A DNA stretch of 5,100 nt. Origin: Candidatus Methanomethylophilaceae archaeon (GTDB lineage Archaea; Thermoplasmatota; Thermoplasmata; Methanomassiliicoccales; Methanomethylophilaceae). Positions 1 through 4,967 of the stretch are shown here, one piece after another. The stretch's first letter is position 1; each line of letters begins with the position of its first letter. The notes beneath the pieces are model-generated. The model did no database searches, was not told the DNA's origin, and was given only the letters and a program-made list of their open reading frames with translations. The DNA is taken from assembly GCA_011620825.1 (NCBI GenBank), contig WOYN01000123.1, forward strand, positions 1 to 5,100, written 5' to 3'. A program made the translations under genes and the position numbers.

Positions 1-222
1 GACGAGCTCCTGGTCGATGGAATCGTATGCATCCTCGATCTCTTCGCGTGTTACCTCTAGACGTTTGAGGTCCTGTTTGTCGAATTTCCTGGTGAGCTCG
101 AACAGCGCCCCGTCTCCGCCAGTGCGGACCTCGTCGATGATACCGCTCACCGCATCCGTGACATCACCGACCTTCGACGCGCGGTTCTCCTTCCAGAAAT
201 CCTCGCTTACGTGCTTCCACAT
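1..222 (-). CDS. hisD: Histidinol dehydrogenase, N-terminal part (cut by window edge)
   Basis: HisD is a cytoplasmic zinc enzyme that performs the last two steps of histidine biosynthesis, oxidising L-histidinol to L-histidine with two NAD+. Only the first 74 codons are visible; the family is usually about 420-440 residues, so the Zn ligands and catalytic His/Glu lie outside. The family-typical N-terminal pattern is clear: a stretch VSGIIDEVRTGGDGALFELT (about residues 24-43), then RKFD, then a Leu-x-Val-x-x-Glu-Glu-Ile segment (residues 55-62). This matches the usual 'VR..GD.AL.ELT.KFD ... L.VS.EEI' signature. The ATG at 222-220 is the only plausible start: the frame is closed by TAA about 30 bases upstream and the other nearby ATG is out of frame. 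No Shine-Dalgarno site precedes it, while a TATA box lies about 29 bases upstream, so the mRNA is probably leaderless. I recognised the family from the visible N-terminal motif alone. Confidence 0.85.
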   Translation of the reverse strand, partial: MWKHVSEDFWKENRASKVGDVTDAVSGIIDEVRTGGDGALFELTRKFDKQDLKRLEVTREEIEDAYDSIDQELV

Positions 223-245
223 GGCGCCCGAATCATAGTCCCGTG

Positions 246-257
246 ATTTATATTAAA
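246..257 (-). promoter_or_regulatory. Archaeal TATA box of hisD
   Basis: On the minus strand the bases read TTTAATATAAAT, an A/T-only block in a GC-richer setting. Its centre is about 29 bases upstream of the hisD ATG (222). Archaeal transcription usually starts about 25 bases downstream of the TATA centre, so the start would fall at or within a few bases of the ATG, which agrees with the missing Shine-Dalgarno site. The BRE just upstream is not convincing. Confidence 0.55.
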
Positions 258-311
258 CGATGTTGCCCCCACGCCCTTTCGGCCCTGCGCGTCTTATTTT
301 ATCGTATGGCC

Positions 312-340
312 TGTTCAAAGCTTTCGGCTTATGGCGAACA
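312..340. repeat. Small potential hairpin
   Basis: TGTTC (312-316) pairs with GAACA (336-340), and inside it AAGC (318-321) pairs with GCTT (327-330) around a TTTCG loop. The stem is interrupted by an internal loop. It lies about 55 bases upstream of the hisD TATA box. There is no T-run after it in either direction, so it does not look like a terminator. It may be chance. Confidence 0.2.
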
Positions 341-346
341 ACGCTT

Positions 347-369
347 CGTCCGGAACGGCATGTCGGACG
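347..369. repeat. Small potential hairpin
   Basis: CGTCCG (347-352) and CGGACG (364-369) form a 6-bp perfect stem with an 11-base loop. It is followed closely by the 378-395 inverted repeat. There is no adjoining T-run. The function is unknown and a chance origin is possible. Confidence 0.2.
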
Positions 370-377
370 TGATTCCA

Positions 378-395
378 TTGACCAATATTGGTTAA
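378..395. promoter_or_regulatory. Inverted repeat, candidate operator
   Basis: The sequence TTGACCAATATTGGTTAA contains a perfect 12-bp palindrome (ACCAATATTGGT, 381-392). It extends by two more matching bases on each side after one mismatched pair, so 16 of 18 positions agree with the reverse complement. This size and symmetry suit a dimeric helix-turn-helix regulator. The half-site TTGACC recurs at 422-427, in the same orientation and 44 bp downstream, about four helical turns. The repeat lies about 120 bp upstream of the hisD TATA box and about 700 bp from trkA. No regulator gene is in view. The palindrome is seen directly; the operator role is inference. Confidence 0.35.
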
Positions 396-574
396 CAGAC
401 CTTCAATACTGCAAAGGTGCATTGACCTGATGAACACAACTGTGTTTTCCAACGTCACATAGAGAAGAATAGAACCGGCCACGCCGAGTTAAGAGCGGAC
501 CACGAGTGCGGCGGGGCCTTATTGCGGGGACAGGACATAAATTCAAGGTCTTGGACTTTTGCTTCGTGATTTGA

Positions 575-880
575 TCAAAGCCCTTGTTTGGCGTCGGATT
601 GTTTTCGATGGTGCTGCGTCTCGGCGGACGCGGCAACAATTGCGATCAGACTGACGGCGTCCAAAGCCCTGAGCTCAAATTCGATATGTGAAAAGAGAAA
701 TTTTTCATCTTGTGGCGTTTTCCCTTGCCCGCCCCGCATGCTGGCGCTCGAAGTGTTATTCGACGATCTGGCAATTTCAGGCACTGTCATCGTATTCACT
801 TTTCCGCACGCGCGGCGGTCTTTGTCGCACCTCACTTGTGGCCCTACAAGAAAAGATAACGGTCCGATCTTACCGGACAT
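575..880 (-). CDS. Doubtful small ORF, 101 codons, unknown product
   Basis: I do not recognise the product. The case for it rests on signals. On the minus strand an ATG at 880-878 is preceded by AAGGGG (891-886) with 5-base spacing, and a TATATAA element (939-950) lies about 65 bases upstream, which would give a leader of about 40 bases. The predicted protein is hydrophilic and basic in its first half, with an Ala/Ile-rich patch (about residues 76-91) near the C terminus. There is no predicted signal peptide or known motif. Against it: no ATA codons, unlike the neighbouring trk genes; no recognisable family; and overlapping open frames on the other strand. It cannot coexist sensibly with the plus-strand fragment ending at 1060 as a normal gene arrangement. 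A chance ORF is more likely than not. Confidence 0.2.
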   Translation of the reverse strand: MSGKIGPLSFLVGPQVRCDKDRRACGKVNTMTVPEIARSSNNTSSASMRGGQGKTPQDEKFLFSHIEFELRALDAVSLIAIVAASAETQHHRKQSDAKQGL

Positions 881-1060
881 GGATGCCCCTTGCAGATTGG
901 CGTGCCTTCCGGAGGCCTTACCGTTTTTGCAGATGGCAGCTTATATACGGTGACGAAACCCCCGACATGGTGGCTGCACGTCCTGGGCAAATACGAAAAG
1001 CATTTTTACCCCAACTGGGATTGGAGACGCGTCGGGCTTAAGTTCCAGCTAAGACTTTGA
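860..1060 (+). pseudogene. Possible decayed C-terminal coding fragment
   Basis: The frame from 860 to the TGA at 1058-1060 reads 66 residues and has no ATG. It begins directly after an in-frame TAA (857-859). Its second half looks protein-like: LTVFADGSLYTVTK, then a Trp-Trp pair, then LGKYEKHFYPNWDWRRVGLK, with four Trp, several Tyr and Phe, and balanced charge. That is less like the Arg/Ser/Pro-rich text usual in shadow frames. Upstream, the same frame is broken by a TGA (689-691) and the TAA, while the frame starting at 588 is open up to 953. A frameshift near 885-890 could join the two. I cannot name a family. It may be the tail of a decayed gene, or simply a lucky open frame; the fragment ends 48 bases before the trkA start. 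Confidence 0.2.
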
Positions 1061-1067
1061 AGCACAA

Positions 1068-1079
1068 CCGATATAATGG
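1068..1079 (+). promoter_or_regulatory. Candidate TATA box for trkA-trkH
   Basis: The bases CCGATATAATGG hold an ATATAAT core centred about 35 bases upstream of the trkA ATG. Initiation about 25 bases downstream would give a very short leader starting next to the Shine-Dalgarno site, which is tight. An alternative is the TATATA element at 940-948, which would give a leader of about 140 bases. The sequence cannot choose between them. Confidence 0.35.
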
Positions 1080-1098
1080 GACCGGATATCCCAGGGAC

Positions 1099-1103
1099 AG
1101 GAG
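1099..1103 (+). promoter_or_regulatory. Shine-Dalgarno site fixing the trkA start
   Basis: AGGAG sits 5 bases before the ATG at 1109. This spacing favours 1109 over the in-frame upstream ATG at 1076, which would add 11 residues ahead of the beta strand that normally opens a TrkA protein and has no SD. Confidence 0.65.
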
Positions 1104-1108
1104 CTCAG

Positions 1109-2458
1109 ATGAACATTATCATTATCGGCGCGGGAAACGTCGGATTCACCTCCGCGGAGACCCTATCGACCGTCCACAACGTCATGATAATAGAAAAGGA
1201 CGCTCTGAGGGCCGACACGGTCAAGAACATGCTGAATGTTTCAGTGCTCCGTGAGGACGGCACCAATCCTAAGATCCTGGAACTGGCAATAGAGAAGCAC
1301 GACGCTGACATTATAGTTTCGACTCTTCCGTCGGACGGGCTGAACCTGTTCGTTTGCATCATATGCAAAAAATACAAGCCTGCGCTGCGCACAGTAGCCA
1401 CGATCAAGAACCCCGACTATATGATAAAGACGACAAGCGAGGGAGACGTGGGCGTCGATATGATCATTTCCCCCGAAACCATCAGCTCGAACAAGATCTT
1501 TAAACTGGCGACACTGGAGAACGTCGTAGATTACGAAACAATTAAGTCCCTGGGCCTGGCTATCGCAACTTTCAGGGTAAGCGGTTCCCAAAGCATCGTA
1601 GGGAACATCGTCTTAAATCTGGACATCCCGGCTGAATGCAACATAGTTTGCATATATCGTGGCGATGACGTGATAATCGACGTTGAAACAGCCGAGATCC
1701 GCCCCGAAGACCGCATAAGCGTCATCGGCAGCGAGAGAGGGATGGAAGCCTTCAACGCGATGATAGGCGTCGAAGAAGAGGCCCTGGAATTCGTCATACT
1801 GGGCGCGGGCGTCGTGGGAATGAACGTCGCCAAAGCCTTGAGCAAAATGGACAAGAAAGTGTATGTGAAGATAATAGAGGAGGACACAGACCTCTGCAGG
1901 GATGCCGCCCGCACCCTTACGGACGCCATTGTTGTCAACTCAGATTCGCTGGACCCTCATATATTGATGACAGAGAACGTGGGGAGGGCCGACGTTCTGA
2001 TCAGCGTGACCGATGCAGACGAAAAAAATCTGCTTGCGTGCATGGCATCCCTCAAGTTCGGTACCAGGAAGGTCATATCGAGATACCTGACAAGAGAGTA
2101 CAAGGACATATTCCGCTTTACCGGAATAGAGACCATAATCGGGTATCATCTGATCATCGCCAACGAGATCACCAAAGGCCTCATTTCAGACGAGGACTCG
2201 ATTCTCAAGATGAAACACGAAGGTGAGTATTTCTTCAGTGTTAAAATAGACGAGAAGTCGCCCCTCTTCAACCATTTCTTCGGAGATCTGGATATCCCCG
2301 ACGGAGTTCGTTTTACCGCGGTATTGCGCAACGGTAGGATATTATACCCCAAGTACGACACTAATTTCAAGGAAAACGACAAAGTGCTGATATACGCATA
2401 CATGTCCAAGATGTCGGCTGTGAAAAAGCTGCTGGGAAAGAACATGCCGGGGTTGTGA
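1109..2458 (+). CDS. trkA: Trk potassium uptake system regulatory subunit TrkA (tandem RCK)
   Basis: TrkA is the cytoplasmic NAD(H)/nucleotide-binding partner that forms a gating ring under the TrkH K+ channel. The 449-residue product is full length for the two-repeat type (E. coli TrkA is 458). Four parts are visible. The first is RCK_N 1 (residues 1 to about 125), with the Rossmann motif IIIIGAGNVG (Gly7, Gly9, Gly12) and an acidic residue Glu29 at the end of the second strand. RCK_C 1 follows (about 140-215). RCK_N 2 (about 226-350) carries the motif VILGAGVVG (Gly232, Gly234, Gly237), Glu257, and the family stretch DEKNLLACMASLKFG (304-318). RCK_C 2 spans about 365-449. Both nucleotide sites keep their glycines, so both halves look able to bind ligand. 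The start at ATG 1109 is supported by an AGGAG site and places the first strand at residues 2-6, as usual. The gene ends 3 bases before trkH, so the two are almost certainly co-transcribed. Confidence 0.95.
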   Translation: MNIIIIGAGNVGFTSAETLSTVHNVMIIEKDALRADTVKNMLNVSVLREDGTNPKILELAIEKHDADIIVSTLPSDGLNLFVCIICKKYKPALRTVATIKNPDYMIKTTSEGDVGVDMIISPETISSNKIFKLATLENVVDYETIKSLGLAIATFRVSGSQSIVGNIVLNLDIPAECNIVCIYRGDDVIIDVETAEIRPEDRISVIGSERGMEAFNAMIGVEEEALEFVILGAGVVGMNVAKALSKMDKKVYVKIIEEDTDLCRDAARTLTDAIVVNSDSLDPHILMTENVGRADVLISVTDADEKNLLACMASLKFGTRKVISRYLTREYKDIFRFTGIETIIGYHLIIANEITKGLISDEDSILKMKHEGEYFFSVKIDEKSPLFNHFFGDLDIPDGVRFTAVLRNGRILYPKYDTNFKENDKVLIYAYMSKMSAVKKLLGKNMPGL

Positions 2459-2461
2459 TAA

Positions 2462-4036
2462 TTGTCGCTTATCGAAAGGGAGGTGAAAATAAGCAGAGGT
2501 GCCCGGTGGAGGAACACCATACTGCACACCCTCGGACTCATAATGCTCCTTATGGGGATCTCGCTTATCGCCCCGTTCGTCACCGCCATATACTTTGGAG
2601 AAAACTACGAGATATTTCTTACGCCCCTGTTCATACTGGTCCTTGCCGGCCTTGTGATGCTCGTAATGTTCAAGGAGGAAGAGGATAGCCTCCAGGCCAC
2701 TTCCGGCATAATGATCATCGGCGGTGCGTTCTTGATGATTTTACTGGTCGGCGCCACTCCGTTCGTTCTTTACGGGATGCCGCCGATCGACTCGCTTTTC
2801 GAATCTATGAGCGGGATTACCACCACCGGACACACGATGGTCAGGGATTTCGAGACCTTCCCTCAGAGCCTTTTCCTGTGGAGGGCAATGACCCAATGGA
2901 TAGGGGGGGTATCGGTAATCCTGATATTCCTTTATATGCTGCCTATCATGGGGATCGGCGGAAAGGGATTCTTCATCAGCGAGATGTCCGGCTCGGGTAC
3001 AAAGAACTTTTCCGTGAGGCTTAAGGACTCTACGAAGAGCTTCCTTTTGATCTATGTACTTCTGACCGTTGTCCAGGCTATACTTCTTAACTTGTTCGGC
3101 GTAAACGTGATGGATTCCATATGCATGACACTATCTACCGTATCCACAGGGGGATTCATGAACAGTGCCAGCAGCATAGCTGATTACAGCAATATAGTCA
3201 AAATGATAGATATAGCGTTCATGCTTCTGGGCGGTACAAACTTCTACGTACACTTCAAGGGACTGTACAGGGGGCGTGTGAAACCGTATTTCAAGAACAC
3301 GGAGTTCAGATGGACGATTTATTGGTATGCGGGAGTGAGCATCCTCATAACCATGCTTCTCACACAGGCCAGCAGAAACATCGAACTCGATCATTTGGCT
3401 GAAACTATGATGGATTCGCTGTTCACCGTTGTTTCGATGGGCACTTGCACCGGATTTGCCGTAGTGGACTTCACCGATCCCGCCATATGGCCGGTGCCGC
3501 TCTGCTCTATACTTTTGCTGATCACGGCTTTCGTGGGGGGTATGAGCGGTTCGACTGCAGGCGGTGTCAAGATGTACCGTTTTGTCATAATCGGCAAATA
3601 CATCAAGAATAGCATCTACAAGACACTGCACCCCATGGCCGTCTATGACGTAAAATTGGACGGCATCAGCGTGGAGGAGTCTTCGGTGATAAATGCCTTC
3701 ATAACGCTGGCACTTTTCGCTTTGACGGTAGTGATCGCATCCGTGATTTTCATGCTGATGGGCATCCTGCCCGTTGATTCGATCGGTCTGGCCATAACCT
3801 CCGTGTGCAACACCGGAGCGTCGGTAGGAGCATACGGACCTTTTGACACCCTTTATTCGCTGGACCCGATAGTCAAGACGGTCATGATCCTGATCATGTT
3901 CCTCGGACGTCTCGAGATAGCCACAGCGTTGCTTTTCTTCATGCCGGGCTTCTGGAAGGAAGTCATCAGGAACAGAGGCAGAAGGACTCGCAGAGTGAGG
4001 GAGTTCAACATGAGAGACCGCATGCGTATGCGCTGA
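2462..4036 (+). CDS. trkH: Trk potassium uptake transmembrane subunit TrkH
   Basis: TrkH is the integral-membrane K+ channel/transporter of the SKT superfamily, built from four M1-P-M2 repeats, with TrkA as gating ring. The 524-residue product has strongly hydrophobic segments at about 22-45, 55-70, 80-104, 136-165, 192-212, 247-266, 284-303, 345-362, 405-434 and 470-495. Pore loops and their filter glycines are recognisable: SGITTTGHT (Gly123), STVSTGGF (around Gly230), SMGTCTGFA (Gly331) and CNTGASVG (around Gly452). The D3M2 gate loop GGMSGSTAGGVK (359-370) and the conserved Arg in D4M2 (LGRLE, Arg483) are both kept. Typical TrkH is about 480-490 residues; the excess is a short N-terminal lead and a 22-residue tail (503-524) with 11 Arg. 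The start is uncertain: TTG 2462 follows the trkA stop by 3 bases and has a weak SD-like GGTTGTGAT; GTG 2483 would remove 7 residues. It converges with the TPR gene, with abutting stops. Confidence 0.94.
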   Translation: MSLIEREVKISRGARWRNTILHTLGLIMLLMGISLIAPFVTAIYFGENYEIFLTPLFILVLAGLVMLVMFKEEEDSLQATSGIMIIGGAFLMILLVGATPFVLYGMPPIDSLFESMSGITTTGHTMVRDFETFPQSLFLWRAMTQWIGGVSVILIFLYMLPIMGIGGKGFFISEMSGSGTKNFSVRLKDSTKSFLLIYVLLTVVQAILLNLFGVNVMDSICMTLSTVSTGGFMNSASSIADYSNIVKMIDIAFMLLGGTNFYVHFKGLYRGRVKPYFKNTEFRWTIYWYAGVSILITMLLTQASRNIELDHLAETMMDSLFTVVSMGTCTGFAVVDFTDPAIWPVPLCSILLLITAFVGGMSGSTAGGVKMYRFVIIGKYIKNSIYKTLHPMAVYDVKLDGISVEESSVINAFITLALFALTVVIASVIFMLMGILPVDSIGLAITSVCNTGASVGAYGPFDTLYSLDPIVKTVMILIMFLGRLEIATALLFFMPGFWKEVIRNRGRRTRRVREFNMRDRMRMR

Positions 4037-4879
4037 TCACTGTTTTCCGTTGCATTCTTTCAATATTCCCACGGCCGCCGGATTCCCTGGTTCCTTCTCG
4101 TTCATGGCCCCGGCGACAATGCTTGCCTCGCGGAACTTGCCCCTGTCCATAAGGCTGAGTGCCAGCGTCTCCATTGCACCGATGTGGGAAGGATTCAGAC
4201 GTAAAGCCTTGGATGCGAATGCGCCTGCAGACTGGCTCTTTCCTTCGACGTGCATGACATAGGCCGCTACGGCATTGGCATCGGAAGAGTTCTTGTCGTT
4301 CTTGAGCAACGTACGCACGAACTTGACCGCTTCTTTATCCATCCCTGCAGATATGAGAGCGGTGCATCGTGAACGTTGAACATCATAACTTTCAGGAAAA
4401 TCATTTAACATGGATTCGGTGAGTTCCAGCGCTTTTCGGAATTCGCCCGAGGATGATAGCCCGTCGGCCATGAGGACCCTGTCCGAGATGAATGGATACG
4501 AGATCTTTTCTGCGACGGAGACGGAGTCCTCGTAACGGCCCAGCATGTTCAGCACCAGTGCGTACTCTCTCATAACAGCGTCTTCCTCCCCCAGGTCAGC
4601 GAGTATCCCGGCCGCCAGATCCGCCCTTCCGAGACCTCTCATTGCCTGCGCCACCTGGAACAGTGCCTCGGTGCCCTCAGGAAGATTTTCGCTCAATTCT
4701 TCAAGAATATTTTCGGATGACACGGTTCTTCCGATTATCATGAGCGTCGATGCGCACTGTATGCGAACGAAGGGGTCGCCGGAAGAAGATGCCAGAGATA
4801 GCAGCATCGTCTCCGCGGCATCGACATCGCCGGCAGAGATAGCTTTTTCGACCTCGAAGAATGCTTTTTCGACCTCCAT
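4037..4879 (-). CDS. TPR-repeat protein, function unknown
   Basis: The 280-residue product is an all-helical, soluble protein made of degenerate tetratricopeptide repeats, which normally act as protein-binding scaffolds. Clear repeat units are at about 107-126 (LNMLGRYEDSVSVAEK), 136-164 (GEFRKALELTESML), 169-199 (AGMDKEAVKFVRTLL), 203-232 (ending ASKALRLNPSH) and 236-267 (DRGKFREASIVAGAM). The N-terminal third (1-100) is helical with weaker repeats and many acidic residues. There is no signal peptide, membrane segment or catalytic motif. An in-frame TTG at 4930 would add 17 residues, but it would lie at or upstream of the likely transcription start. The ATG at 4879 fits either of two TATA-like elements (4931-4950 or 4902-4911) and begins MEVEKAFFEVEKAI. 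The partner is unknown. The divergent neighbour is an ATPase, but a functional link is only a guess. Confidence 0.8.
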   Translation of the reverse strand: MEVEKAFFEVEKAISAGDVDAAETMLLSLASSSGDPFVRIQCASTLMIIGRTVSSENILEELSENLPEGTEALFQVAQAMRGLGRADLAAGILADLGEEDAVMREYALVLNMLGRYEDSVSVAEKISYPFISDRVLMADGLSSSGEFRKALELTESMLNDFPESYDVQRSRCTALISAGMDKEAVKFVRTLLKNDKNSSDANAVAAYVMHVEGKSQSAGAFASKALRLNPSHIGAMETLALSLMDRGKFREASIVAGAMNEKEPGNPAAVGILKECNGKQ

Positions 4880-4901
4880 CGCGGCACAGAGTTGTTCAAA
4901 G

Positions 4902-4911
4902 GAAATAAAGA
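4902..4911 (-). promoter_or_regulatory. Alternative TATA-like element for the TPR gene
   Basis: The minus strand reads TCTTTATTTC here, with its centre about 27 bases upstream of the ATG at 4879. That is the distance expected for a leaderless transcript, and no SD precedes that ATG. It competes with the stronger A/T block at 4931-4950, which would give a leader of about 35 bases. Either choice supports 4879 rather than the TTG at 4930 as start. Confidence 0.3.
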
Positions 4912-4930
4912 TAGCTCTCGGGCTTGACAA

Positions 4931-4950
4931 CGGGTATTTAAAATATCCTT
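4931..4950. promoter_or_regulatory. Shared divergent TATA element
   Basis: The plus strand holds GTATTTAAAATAT (4934-4946), which reads ATATTTTAAATAC on the other strand, so a TATA-like box is present in both directions. For the plus-strand ATPase the centre lies about 28 bases before the ATG at 4968. That ATG has no SD, so the transcript is probably leaderless. For the minus-strand TPR gene it lies about 60 bases before the ATG at 4879. It is the most A/T-rich block in the 88-base gap between the two genes. Confidence 0.5.
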
Positions 4951-4967
4951 ACAGACATGCGGACCCG

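Larger units (their letters stand above)
223..1108. other. Long intergenic stretch, no confident gene
   Basis: These 886 bases separate the divergently transcribed hisD and trkA. Several frames are open for 60-130 codons, but none gives a protein I recognise, and they overlap on both strands, so at most one can be real. The codon mix lacks the ATA-rich style of trkA and trkH. I looked for tRNA T-loops, the SRP RNA apical motif and RNase P core motifs and saw none. What can be supported is the hisD TATA box, an 18-bp inverted repeat (378-395), a repeated CATTGACC octamer (376-383 and 420-427), two small potential hairpins (312-340 and 347-369), a TATATA element (939-950), and the trkA start signals close to 1109. 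It could be decayed coding sequence, a structured RNA or a large regulatory region; the sequence alone does not decide. Confidence 0.6.

Noticed and set aside
17..238. Plus-strand open frame of 73 codons
   Set aside because: It is the antisense shadow of hisD, is Ser-rich with no recognisable motif, and the minus-strand frame gives a clear HisD N terminus.
403..639. Minus-strand 78-codon frame
   Set aside because: It has Arg/Pro-rich shadow-like composition, no SD or TATA in a suitable position, and no recognisable domain.
588..1041. Two overlapping plus-strand frames (588-953 and 688-1041)
   Set aside because: They start with TTG and GTG, lack SD sites, have Arg/Ser/Cys/Trp-rich shadow-like composition and match no family I know. 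The first may form part of the possible decayed gene but is not a gene by itself.
527..1102. Repeat of GGGACAGGA at 527-535 and 1094-1102
   Set aside because: A nine-base match is expected by chance at this scale, and the second copy is explained by the trkA Shine-Dalgarno site.
1076..1108. Upstream in-frame ATG that would lengthen TrkA by 11 residues
   Set aside because: It has no SD site and would place extra residues ahead of the first Rossmann strand; the ATG at 1109 has AGGAG at good spacing.
223..1108. tRNA, SRP RNA or RNase P RNA in the gap
   Set aside because: I saw no TTCGA-type T-loop in a cloverleaf context, no SRP apical motif and no RNase P core motif on either strand by eye. 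A covariance search was not possible.
1105..1938. Minus-strand frames of 100-135 codons inside trkA
   Set aside because: They are antisense shadows of a well-supported TrkA reading frame, rich in Ser, Thr and Met as expected for a shadow.
3131..3631. Minus-strand 166-codon frame inside trkH
   Set aside because: The His/Tyr/Arg-rich composition is typical of the antisense of a membrane protein gene; trkH is unmistakable on the other strand.
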